From Lysobacteraceae bacterium (lineage in GTDB: Bacteria; Patescibacteriota; Patescibacteriia; JAACEG01), in assembly GCA_011682665.1 (NCBI GenBank), contig JAACEG010000007.1:1-11737 (forward strand): DNA of 11,737 bases, in the 5' to 3' direction. Both the position numbers and the translations under genes were made by a program. A model generated the notes under the pieces. The model did no database searches and had not been told where the DNA came from. It saw nothing but the letters and a program-made list of their open reading frames with translations. Each line of letters opens with the position of its first letter. The stretch's first letter is position 1. This document shows, piece after piece, positions 1-5,881 of this stretch.

Positions 1-2
1 AA

Positions 3-458
3 GAAAGAAAGGCGATGTTTGATGAATTTCTTGCAAAAAATAATGGGACTATTAATCAAAATAAAATCAAAAAAGATAAAAAATTAGGTAAAAAGGAAAA
101 GAAGAGAAGAGATATTTTTCAAAAAGAAAACACTTTGGAAATTACAAAAAAATTATTGATTAAAAAGAAGACAATTTTGGAAATTTCCAAAGAACGAAAA
201 TTAACTGAAGATACAATTGTCGGCCATCTTCAAAAAATTTTTGAATTGTGGCCGGATTTTGATTTTTCTTATTTAAGGCCGAATGAAAAAATTTTGAAAC
301 AGGTCTTTAGGGCAATTAAAAAAATTAAAGAGAAAAATAATCAAGACGATTTTTTGGAAAATAGGCAGATAAAACTTCGAGCTATTTTTAAATATTTAGA
401 AGAGGAAATTTCTTATAGTGAAATTAGGTTGGCGTTGATTTTTTTGAATGCTAAATAA
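3..458 (+). CDS. C-terminal part of a protein with a helix-turn-helix tail (probably a helicase), 5' end outside window
   Basis: The reading frame is open to the left window edge; codons for E-R-K-A precede the first ATG at 15, so this is probably the 3' end of a longer gene. From the ATG it runs 147 residues. Residues 10-35 form a lysine-rich linker. Residues 40-75 read as a helix-turn-helix of the type found at the C-termini of RecQ- and Pif1-type helicases (ILEISKERKLTEDTIVGHL, then the helix LQKI). The tail, residues 115-145, has a second small helical unit ending SYSEIRLALIFL. In the helicase families such tails help bind DNA. The helicase assignment is inference, because no helicase motif lies inside the window; a free-standing DNA-binding protein starting at 15 is the alternative. 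Confidence 0.6.
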   Translation, partial: ERKAMFDEFLAKNNGTINQNKIKKDKKLGKKEKKRRDIFQKENTLEITKKLLIKKKTILEISKERKLTEDTIVGHLQKIFELWPDFDFSYLRPNEKILKQVFRAIKKIKEKNNQDDFLENRQIKLRAIFKYLEEEISYSEIRLALIFLNAK

Positions 459-500
459 TATTTTTAATAAACGGTAAAAATTAGATATTTTTTATATCCC

Positions 501-529
501 TTGCGAATTATAATTTTTTGTGCTAAAAT
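501..529 (+). promoter_or_regulatory. Promoter for the GNAT gene
   Basis: TTGCGA (501-506), a 17-base spacer, then TAAAAT (524-529). The TG at 521-522 sits one base ahead of the -10 box, as in an extended -10 element. Transcription would start near 536, giving an untranslated leader of about 80 bases before the ATG at 616. Confidence 0.5.
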
Positions 530-615
530 TTAAAAAAGAGTAATCAGAGAATGAAGAACTTTATAAAAAAACAGAAAGCGAGACAAAGATTAAAAAATGT
601 TTTAAATAATAGAAT

Positions 616-1026
616 ATGCGAATTCGTGAGATTAAAAAAAAAGATAAAAACGAAGTTTTAAAATTATTTAAACTATTGACTAATAAACAAGTAAATTTAG
701 ACATTGATTCTTTAATTAATGATAGCAATTGTAATTGTTATGTTTTAGAAAAGGATAATAAAGTAATTGGAACGGCTAGTTTGGTTATTTATTTTTCTCC
801 GATAAAAGGAAAGACAGGAGTAATAGAAGATGTTGTTATTGATAAAGGATATCAAGGACAGGGTTTAGGCAAAAAATTAGTAGAGAGATTAATCAAAGCT
901 TCAAAAAAAGAGCAAGTTAATTATATTACCTTAACAAGCAATCCAAAGAGAGTTAAAGCTCGCAGATTTTATAAATCATTAGGTTTTGATTTGGAAAATA
1001 CAGGTTTTTTTATGTTGAAATTTTAA
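616..1026 (+). CDS. GNAT-family N-acetyltransferase
   Basis: A 136-residue single-domain acetyltransferase that would transfer the acetyl group of acetyl-CoA to an amine; the substrate cannot be told. The GNAT fold is complete. The N-terminal strand and helix are at residues 1-25, strands at 40-62 (CYVLEKDNKVIGTASLVIYF), and the strand GVIEDVVID at 68-76. The acetyl-CoA pyrophosphate loop follows at 80-85 with the QGQGLG form of the Q/RxxGxG/A motif. The C-terminal motif, residues 108-124 (SNPKRVKARRFYKSLGF), is typical of the GNA1/PhnO-like branch. The size is normal for the family. The ATG at 616 is chosen because it starts directly at the first core strand (MRIREI). The gene follows its own promoter and is monocistronic, since a repeat lies between it and the next gene. 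A protein or small-molecule amine is an equally possible target. Confidence 0.88.
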   Translation: MRIREIKKKDKNEVLKLFKLLTNKQVNLDIDSLINDSNCNCYVLEKDNKVIGTASLVIYFSPIKGKTGVIEDVVIDKGYQGQGLGKKLVERLIKASKKEQVNYITLTSNPKRVKARRFYKSLGFDLENTGFFMLKF

Positions 1027-1117
1027 TAAATATAAGAAAAGAAGAGATAATGAATCAATTAAGTTTTATTTTAAACATTTTTCCTTGCATTATTTTTGTA
1101 TTTTGATTTTCTTAATA

Positions 1118-1192
1118 ACCTTGAATTACAAAATACCTAATTTCGTTGTCATTGCTTCGCTCCACTCGCAATGACATTTTGTAATTCAAGGT
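1118..1192. repeat. Palindromic intergenic repeat, MITE-like
   Basis: A 75-bp nested palindrome. The outer arms are exact 17-base inverted copies (1118-1134 ACCTTGAATTACAAAAT and 1176-1192). Inside them, GTCATTGC (1148-1155) pairs with GCAATGAC (1168-1175) around the 12-base loop TTCGCTCCACTC. The core resembles the widespread TCATTGCGAGCGAAGCGAAGC-type repeats known from several bacterial lineages. It lies between the GNAT and DJ-1 genes, 24 bases before the latter. As RNA it would form a long hairpin, but there is no proper T-tract, so a terminator role is doubtful. Confidence 0.8.
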
Positions 1193-1215
1193 AATAAAAA
1201 ATAATTTATAAAAAT

Positions 1216-1761
1216 ATGAATTTTGAGAATAAAAAATTAAGCAATAAAAAAGTTTTAATGGTTTTAGCAAAAAAGAATTTTCGTGATGAAGAATATTCGG
1301 AACCAAGAAAAATTTTAGAAGAAGAAGGAGCTGAAATAAAAATTGTTTCCTTAGAAAGCGGAGAAGCAATTGGCTTCAAGGGGACTCGTGTTAAGATTGA
1401 TTTGCAGATTAAAGATGTTAATATTGCTGATTTTGATGCTTTAGTTTTTATTGGTGGCGCGGGTATGATTAATTTTCTTGACGATCCTCGTTTAACAGGT
1501 CTTGCCAGAGATTTTTATTATGCTGATGGAAAGATTATAGCGGCGATTTGTGTTTCTCCTGCAATTTTAGCAAACGCCGGATTATTAAAAGGAAAAAGAG
1601 CGGTTTCTTATGAAAGCGCGATAAACATTTTAAAAGATAAAGGCGCAATTATTGGAGATTCAGATGTTGAAAGAGACAGAAATATTATTACAGCTAACGG
1701 TCCTTTATCAGCAAAAGATTTTGGGAAAGCAATTGTTTTAGCGCTTTCTTCGAAAGATTAA
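1216..1761 (+). CDS. DJ-1/PfpI family protein
   Basis: A 181-residue member of the DJ-1/ThiJ/PfpI group (class I glutamine amidotransferase-like fold). The family includes deglycases, chaperones and peptidases that act in the cytoplasm on damaged proteins or aldehydes. The N-terminal strand is KVLMVLA (12-18). An acidic residue near 26-27 (FRDEEYSEP) fits the conserved glutamate that contacts the catalytic cysteine. Next come the glycine loop VFIGGAGM (77-84) and the nucleophile elbow AAICVSP (109-115) with Cys112. The residue after Cys112 is Val, where PfpI has His, so the PfpI-type Cys-His pairing is not met and peptidase activity should not be assumed. LLKGKRAVSYES (123-134) and the C-terminal ITANGPLSAKDFG (158-170) complete the fold. 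The gene stands alone between a palindromic repeat and the ribosomal-stalk promoter. Confidence 0.88.
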   Translation: MNFENKKLSNKKVLMVLAKKNFRDEEYSEPRKILEEEGAEIKIVSLESGEAIGFKGTRVKIDLQIKDVNIADFDALVFIGGAGMINFLDDPRLTGLARDFYYADGKIIAAICVSPAILANAGLLKGKRAVSYESAINILKDKGAIIGDSDVERDRNIITANGPLSAKDFGKAIVLALSSKD

Positions 1762-1768
1762 ATTTTCC

Positions 1769-1799
1769 TTGACTTTTATTTTTTTTCTGTTATTATAAT
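1769..1799 (+). promoter_or_regulatory. Promoter of the rplJ leader
   Basis: TTGACT (1769-1774) is followed by TATAAT (1794-1799) with a 19-base spacer; TATTAT (1791-1796) gives 16 bases and could serve instead. The predicted start, near 1803-1806, falls just before the first conserved base of the L10 leader at 1808, which supports the promoter. It begins 8 bases after the DJ-1 stop codon. Confidence 0.65.
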
Positions 1800-1807
1800 T
1801 ATTAATA

Positions 1808-1898
1808 ACCGCAGACAATAGGTGACGTTTAGTCTTAATCTCCTATTTAGGTCAATAATAAACATTAATTTGTTTTTTGTTTTGTTTAAGTTTCTGCG
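1808..1898 (+). ncRNA. Ribosomal protein L10 leader RNA
   Basis: This RNA element controls the L10-L7/L12 operon by binding the L10(L12)4 complex in place of its 23S rRNA site. The closing helix P1 is CGCAGA (1810-1815) with TCTGCG (1893-1898). The conserved block ACCGCAGACAATAGG (1808-1822) matches the family form that I recall as ACCGCAGACARCAGG. An inner hairpin pairs AATAGG (1817-1822) with CCTATT (1842-1847), then GAC (1824-1826) with GTC (1832-1834). The lopsided loop between them (TTAATCT, 1835-1841) is where a kink-turn-like bend is expected. TTAGGT (1847-1852) follows the hairpin. Its place directly upstream of rplJ supports the call. The 3' strand of P1 is shared with the terminator hairpin that follows. 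Confidence 0.85.
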
Positions 1899-1917
1899 AT
1901 CATTACGCAGTTTTTTT
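1894..1917 (+). terminator. Attenuator-type terminator in the rplJ leader
   Basis: CTGCG (1894-1898), loop ATCATTA, CGCAG (1906-1910), then seven T residues (1911-1917). The stem is short (5 bp, four of them G-C) but is followed at once by the T-tract. Its left arm is the same sequence that closes P1 of the L10 leader, so P1 and the terminator cannot form together. Confidence 0.65.
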
Positions 1918-2070
1918 AAAATTAAAAATTAGGAATTAAAAATTGGAAATTGAAAATTTTACCCTGTTAAATAAGCCTTTGGCTTAGCTTTGCTATTTAA
2001 TAGGGTGAATTGAAAATCTGCCTGCCGGTACGCAGGGTTGAGAATTGAGAATTGAAAATTTTAAAAATTA
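1918..2070. repeat. Mosaic of intergenic repeats in the rplJ 5' untranslated region
   Basis: About 150 bp of repeat material between the leader terminator and rplJ. It starts with AATTAAAAATT / AATTGAAAATT units (1919-1960). Next is a palindrome, ACCCTGTTAAATA (1961-1973) with TATTTAATAGGGT (1994-2006), which has one G-T mismatch and contains the hairpin AAGCC-TTT-GGCTT (1973-1985). Then comes a second hairpin, CCTGC (2021-2025) with GCAGG (2032-2036). It ends in further GAATTGAGAATTGAAAATT units (2042-2060). The AATTGAAA units also occur at 10563-10678. The rest, 2071-2138, shows no structure beyond a weak TTGCTT (2086-2091) with no good -10 box. Confidence 0.7.
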
Positions 2071-2138
2071 TAAAAATATAACATCTTGCTTTTTTGGTTT
2101 TATTTCTGAAATAGTTAGATAGCATAAATTATAAAAGT

Positions 2139-2660
2139 ATGCCCAAAAATAAAGAACAAAAAAAACAAATTCTAAATTTAATAATTGATAAATTGAAAGT
2201 ATCAAAAGCAGCTGTTTTTGTTAGCTTTAATGGTTTAAATGTTAAAAGTTCAGAAGAGTTAAGAAATTTATGCAGAGAAAATGATTTAGAATATTTAGTA
2301 GTAAAAAAAACTTTATTACGTCTAAGCTTAAAAAAACTAGACTTAAAAACAAAAGATCAGGAAATTCTCTCAAATGAAGTTGCTGTAATTTTTTCTTATA
2401 ATGATGAAATAACAGGAGCTAAAATAGCTAAGAAATTTTTAAAAGATAATAAAGTAATGATTATTAAAGGAGGAATTTTTGAAAATGAAATCGTAGGTTT
2501 GCCAATAATAAAAAAAATAGCCAGTATCCCAGGGAGAGAAGAATTATATGCTAAATTGATTGGAGGCTTGAACGCGCCAGTAAGTGGCTTTATCAATGTT
2601 TTAAAAGGAAATTTAAGAGGACTTGTTCAATCTCTAAATGCGATTAAAGAAAAAAAATAA
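2139..2660 (+). CDS. rplJ: 50S ribosomal protein L10
   Basis: A 173-residue L10, the base of the ribosomal stalk: it binds 23S rRNA near the GTPase centre and carries L7/L12 dimers. The N-terminal rRNA-binding domain has the usual order: MPKNKEQKKQILNLIIDKL (1-19), VSKAAVFVSFNGLNV (21-35), then EYLVVKKTLLRLSL (51-64), which matches the family's VVKNTL-R motif. VAVIFSYND (81-89), VMIIKGGIFENEIV (106-119) and SIPGREELYAKLIGGL (129-144) follow. The C-terminal helix, residues 150-173 (INVLKGNLRGLVQSLNAIKE), is the spine for L7/L12 dimers. It is preceded by the L10 leader, through which its own product probably controls expression. It is 244 bp from rplL, far wider than the usual tight rplJ-rplL spacing. 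Confidence 0.96.
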   Translation: MPKNKEQKKQILNLIIDKLKVSKAAVFVSFNGLNVKSSEELRNLCRENDLEYLVVKKTLLRLSLKKLDLKTKDQEILSNEVAVIFSYNDEITGAKIAKKFLKDNKVMIIKGGIFENEIVGLPIIKKIASIPGREELYAKLIGGLNAPVSGFINVLKGNLRGLVQSLNAIKEKK

Positions 2661-2845
2661 ATTATTAATTAATTGCTCATTTTATGCACTTAAGTTATTT
2701 TAAAAATATTACCTTATTTTAAATAAACTTTTTAATAACAGTAGATTCCTGTAAATTTACAAATAAATTACGAATAATATAAATTATATTTGTAACAGAT
2801 TTGTAGATTTGTGGATAAATAATTATAATTTATCAAATAATATTT

Positions 2846-2854
2846 TGATATAAT
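2846..2854 (+). promoter_or_regulatory. Extended -10 promoter for rplL
   Basis: TGATATAAT at 2846-2854 is a perfect extended -10 element (TGnTATAAT); the start would be near 2861, giving a leader of about 44 bases before rplL. No good -35 box lies 17 bases upstream (TAATTT), which extended -10 promoters tolerate. The rest of the 244-bp gap (2661-2845) is very AT-rich with no clear hairpin. It suggests that rplL can be expressed separately from rplJ, to supply the several copies of L7/L12 each ribosome needs. Confidence 0.45.
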
Positions 2855-2904
2855 CTATAATCGTTATAAAAATTGCGTAAGTTGAGTTAACTATTATAAA
2901 ATGT

Positions 2905-3375
2905 ATGAGTGAAGAAAAATCCACCTCTGCTAAAGTTGCGGAGGATAAAAAATCAGAAAAAAAAATAGAAGTTGAAAAAGATATTAGTGTTGAAGTTCCG
3001 GAAAAATTTAAAAAAATCGTTGAAGAAATTGAAAAAATGAGTGTTTTAGATTTATCAGAGCTTGTTAAAATTTTAGAAGAAAAATTTGGAGTTTCAGCTT
3101 CAGCGCCAATGATGGCGGCGCCGATGGCACAATCGGAAAATACTGAAGAAGAGGTAGAAGAAAAATCATCTTTTGATATTGAAATAACAGAAGCAGGCGC
3201 AAATAAGATTTCTGTTATTAAAGCTATTCGCGAAATTAGCGAAATTGGTCTGAAAGATGCGAAAGATTTAGTAGACGCGGCTCCAAAGATTGTAAAAGAA
3301 GGAGTTGCCAAGGAAGAAGCAGAAGTAATAAAAAAGAAATTAGAAGAAGCCGGAGCAAAAGTAACCTTAAAATAA
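2905..3375 (+). CDS. rplL: 50S ribosomal protein L7/L12
   Basis: A 156-residue L7/L12, the multicopy stalk protein that recruits and activates translational GTPases. Residues 1-30 form a charged Lys/Glu extension that most bacterial homologues (about 120-128 residues) lack. The dimerisation domain that binds L10 is residues 33-62 ([20 protein letters not shown]...). The Ala/Met/Pro-rich hinge is 63-88. The factor-binding C-terminal domain is 89-156 and strongly conserved: [39 protein letters not shown], and [13 protein letters not shown] at the end. The ATG at 2905 is preferred over one at 2901, which is out of frame and soon stops. No in-frame ATG gives the standard length: the next is Met45, inside the dimerisation domain, so the extension seems real. 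An intrinsic terminator follows 15 bp after the stop. Confidence 0.95.
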   Translation: MSEEKSTSAKVAEDKKSEKKIEVEKDISVEVPEKFKKIVEEIEKMSVLDLSELVKILEEKFGVSASAPMMAAPMAQSENTEEEVEEKSSFDIEITEAGANKISVIKAIREISEIGLKDAKDLVDAAPKIVKEGVAKEEAEVIKKKLEEAGAKVTLK

Positions 3376-3389
3376 AATTTTAAGAATTC

Positions 3390-3430
3390 AAAAAAGCTTT
3401 TATATTATATAATAGTATAGAAGTTTTTTT
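3390..3430 (+). terminator. Intrinsic terminator after rplL
   Basis: AAAAAAGCTTTTATA (3390-3404) pairs along all 15 positions with TATAGAAGTTTTTTT (3416-3430), with two G-T wobbles, around an 11-base loop. The 3' arm ends in seven T residues. The A-tract on the left arm would also let it work on the opposite strand. It closes the stalk operon. Confidence 0.75.
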
Positions 3431-3437
3431 ATTGGTA

Positions 3438-3466
3438 TTGGACTTATTTTTTTTAAAGTGTTAAAT
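3438..3466 (+). promoter_or_regulatory. Promoter for the translin-family operon
   Basis: TTGGAC (3438-3443), a 17-base spacer, TTAAAT (3461-3466). Transcription would start near 3473, about 32 bases before the ATG at 3505. It lies just after the rplL terminator, so the following pair forms a separate transcription unit. Confidence 0.5.
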
Positions 3467-3504
3467 TAAAAATAAGGTTTTTTAAAAAAATAAATAAAAT
3501 TTTT

Positions 3505-4080
3505 ATGATCAGCAAACAATTATTAAAATTTTTAAGAGAGAGATATGAAAAGCATTTTAGATCGCGAAGTATTTTAATTAAGGAAACAAGAGACATTTTA
3601 TCTGCGTCTAAACAAGCGATTTTTGCTTTTCATAGGGACGATATGAAAGACGGTCAAAGATTATTAAAACAAGCCGAAGATGGTTTAAAAAGTATTAACC
3701 AACGTTTTATTAAAGAACATTCTTATCTTTTATACGAAGGATCTTTAAAAGCCGCTCAAGAAGAATTCATAGAAGCAAAATTTTTTAGTATGATTTTAAC
3801 TGGAAAAAAGTTGGATTTGGTAAAAGATATAGAAATAAATTTTGAAAGTTATTTTGGCGGCTTATGTGATTTAACCGGCGAAATCGTCAGAAAAAGCGTT
3901 AATTTGGCTTCTTTAGGGGAAGATAAGAAGATATTTTATTTTAAAGAAGTAATAGATGAAATTATAAATGAATTGATTAAATTTAATCTTATAGGATATC
4001 TTCGCGTTAAATATGATCAAGCTAAAAATAATCTTATTAGGATAGAAAAAATTTGTTATGATATAAATTTGAAGAAATAA
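3505..4080 (+). CDS. Translin-family RNA/ssDNA-binding protein
   Basis: A 191-residue all-helical protein whose pattern fits the translin/TRAX superfamily. It has a basic helix with RSRSILIKETRDILSASKQAI (19-39), then HRDDMKDGQRLLKQAEDGL (43-61). The signature follows: YEGSLKAAQEEFIEAKFF (77-94), like the family Y-----A-QEY-EA--F, then YFGGLCDLTGEIVRKSV (116-132), like YL-GL-DL-GEL-R. Eukaryotic translin/TRAX and archaeal homologues form octameric barrels that bind or cleave RNA. TRAX nuclease activity depends on acidic residues in the same segments; here Glu86, Glu87, Glu90, Asp122 and Glu126 are candidates. Whether this protein cleaves RNA or only binds it cannot be told. The first gene of a probable two-gene unit, it ends three bases before the next ATG. 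Confidence in the family is good; function is inference. Confidence 0.75.
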   Translation: MISKQLLKFLRERYEKHFRSRSILIKETRDILSASKQAIFAFHRDDMKDGQRLLKQAEDGLKSINQRFIKEHSYLLYEGSLKAAQEEFIEAKFFSMILTGKKLDLVKDIEINFESYFGGLCDLTGEIVRKSVNLASLGEDKKIFYFKEVIDEIINELIKFNLIGYLRVKYDQAKNNLIRIEKICYDINLKK

Positions 4081-4083
4081 TTT

Positions 4084-4428
4084 ATGGAGAAAAAATTTGA
4101 AAAGATTAATTTGCAAAATAAAGAGGAAAAAGAAATCAAAATAACAGCAGAAAATATAGATGAGCTCGCAGAAAAATTAAGTTCTAAAGTTGAGGAAAGA
4201 ATTAAAAACGCGTCGAGCAAAAATAAAAAAAATTTTTGGTTTAATTGCAGTAAAATATTTAGTGAATACAATCTTGATTTTGGTTTAAGGTTTGAATTAG
4301 CTAAAAAAATTAAAAATATAATAAAAGAAAAAAATAAAAATTTTGACTGGAGAATTTTTAGCGCGTTAAGAGAACAATTTAGAGAAGAAAAAAGAGCTGG
4401 TCAAAGCTATTTTGATAGTGATTTATAA
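4084..4428 (+). CDS. Small conserved protein of unknown function, coupled to the translin gene
   Basis: I do not assign a function. The 114-residue protein has a charged N-terminal segment (1-45, Lys/Glu-rich, likely helical: ENIDELAEKLSSKVEERIKN at 22-41). A more conserved-looking C-terminal part follows: FWFNCSKIFSEYNLDFGLRFELAKKIKNII (50-79), then DWRIFSALREQFREEKR (88-104) and YFDSDL at the end. No membrane segment, metal motif or nucleotide-binding loop is visible. Its ATG lies three bases after the translin stop codon, which implies translational coupling and perhaps a shared complex. From memory, proteins ending in a SALREQF-EEKR-like motif recur in Parcubacteria, but this was not searched. 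Confidence 0.7.
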   Translation: MEKKFEKINLQNKEEKEIKITAENIDELAEKLSSKVEERIKNASSKNKKNFWFNCSKIFSEYNLDFGLRFELAKKIKNIIKEKNKNFDWRIFSALREQFREEKRAGQSYFDSDL

Positions 4429-4490
4429 AAGTAAAGATTTTTTAGATTATAATTCAAGAATATTTTTTTGTTATTAACATAAGTTTATTT

Positions 4491-5846
4491 ATGCTTAAAA
4501 AAACAAAACTTAAAATTAACCCTAAATCCAAGGTTAAAAAAACTAAAATATCAAATCCTGTTAAAAAAATTAAAATTAAACCAATAGCCAGTAAAAAGGT
4601 TGTTAAGAAAAAAAAATTAAGAAGCAAATTTAAAATCAAGAAAGCAGAGGGAACAAAACAAGCGGTTAAAAAAAGAAAGACTATTAAGAAAAAAACTGTT
4701 AAAACAAATTTTAAAAAACAAAAAGAAAAAAAAAGAAAAACAAAGATTAAGATAAGAAAACCAGCCCAAGAAGAGATAGATAAATTATTATATAAAGTTA
4801 AAAATAGAGGTTTTATTACCGAACAGGAAATATTTTATGTTTTTCCTTATATAGAGTATTATATTGATTCTTTAGAAGACTTTTTAGAGAGAATTGAAAT
4901 ACTTGGGATAAAGATTATTGATAATTCAGGCGGTATATTAAGAAATGATTTTGAGAAAAAGAAAATTTTTTCTGAAATTAGAGCAGATAGTGGGAAAAAG
5001 AGTTTTGATTTAGGAATCATCTCAACTGATTCTATTCAAATGTATCTAAGAGAAATAGGAAAAGTTCCTCTTTTAAGCAAAGAAGAAGAGATAGAATTAT
5101 CAAAGAGAAAAGAAAAAGGAGATACGGCCGCAGAAATGAAGCTTTTGCAAGCGAATCTAAGATTAGTTGTTTCTATCGCTAAAAAATTTACAGGGAGAAG
5201 ATTATCTTTATTAGATTTGGTTCAAGAAGGAAATATAGGGCTTTTTCGAGCAGTGCAAAAATTTGAATACAGAAAAGGATATAAATTTTCAACTTATGCC
5301 ACTTGGTGGATTCGTCAGGCAATTACTCGTTCTTTAGCGGATCAGTCAAGGACCATAAGGATTCCTGTCCATATGGTAGAAAATATAAATCGTTTTAAAC
5401 AAGCTCAAAGACAATTAATTCAAACGCTTGGTAGGGAACCTTTGCCAGAAGAAATTGCCGCGGAAATGGGAGAAAGTTTGGAAAAAGTGCGACATATAAT
5501 AAAAATTTCTCAAGATACAATTTCTTTGGAAATATCAGTAGGCGATGATGATAAGGATAGCACTTTAGAAAATTTTATTGAGGATATAAAAACAGTTGCT
5601 CCGGACAGAGCGGCCGGCTTGCAATTATTAAAAAAATATGTAGTAAATGTTATAAAAAATTTATCTCCGAGAGAGAAGAAAATATTAGAAATGCGTTTTG
5701 GTCTAGTTGATGGAGTCACTCATACTTTGGAAGAAGTTGGGCAAGAATTTAATGTAACTAGAGAACGAATTAGGCAAATTGAAGCCAAATCATTAGAAAA
5801 GATAAGAGATATAGAAGGTATTGAGAAATTAAAAGATTATTTATAG
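4491..5846 (+). CDS. rpoD: RNA polymerase primary sigma factor (sigma-70)
   Basis: A 451-residue group 1 sigma factor that directs RNA polymerase to housekeeping promoters. Residues 1-90 are an extreme lysine-rich tail with almost no acidic residues. Residues 92-143 resemble region 1.1 ([21 protein letters not shown]). Region 1.2 starts at [17 protein letters not shown] (180-196). Region 2 has [12 protein letters not shown] (222-233), [14 protein letters not shown] (238-251) and the -10-melting [16 protein letters not shown] (265-280). Region 3 begins [16 protein letters not shown] (287-302). Region 4 has [14 protein letters not shown] (391-404) and the -35-reading helix-turn-helix [28 protein letters not shown] (412-439). 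All core elements are intact. The usual dnaG neighbour is absent; a second gene follows after 35 bp. TATAAT at 4448-4453 could be its -10 box, with no convincing -35. Confidence 0.95.
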   Translation: MLKKTKLKINPKSKVKKTKISNPVKKIKIKPIASKKVVKKKKLRSKFKIKKAEGTKQAVKKRKTIKKKTVKTNFKKQKEKKRKTKIKIRKPAQEEIDKLLYKVKNRGFITEQEIFYVFPYIEYYIDSLEDFLERIEILGIKIIDNSGGILRNDFEKKKIFSEIRADSGKKSFDLGIISTDSIQMYLREIGKVPLLSKEEEIELSKRKEKGDTAAEMKLLQANLRLVVSIAKKFTGRRLSLLDLVQEGNIGLFRAVQKFEYRKGYKFSTYATWWIRQAITRSLADQSRTIRIPVHMVENINRFKQAQRQLIQTLGREPLPEEIAAEMGESLEKVRHIIKISQDTISLEISVGDDDKDSTLENFIEDIKTVAPDRAAGLQLLKKYVVNVIKNLSPREKKILEMRFGLVDGVTHTLEEVGQEFNVTRERIRQIEAKSLEKIRDIEGIEKLKDYL

Positions 5847-5881
5847 GATAGTTATAATTTTAACTTTTTAAAAACAAAAAT

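Noticed and set aside
551..661. A 36-residue + strand frame (MKNFIKKQKARQRLKN...) overlapping the GNAT start
   Set aside because: It overlaps the well-supported start of the GNAT gene in another frame, is purely lysine-rich in an A-rich leader, and has no recognisable fold.
1050..1106. An 18-residue frame preceded by a purine-rich GAAGAGAT sequence
   Set aside because: Too short and T-rich to separate from chance; no promoter or neighbour supports it.
1112..1369. An 85-residue minus-strand frame
   Set aside because: It runs through the palindromic repeat and antisense to the DJ-1 gene; its Leu/Phe-rich composition is what antisense A-rich DNA gives.
2823..3311. A 162-residue minus-strand frame antisense to rplL
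   Set aside because: Its Ser/Ile/Phe-rich composition is the shadow of the Glu/Lys-rich rplL codons; rplL itself is certain.
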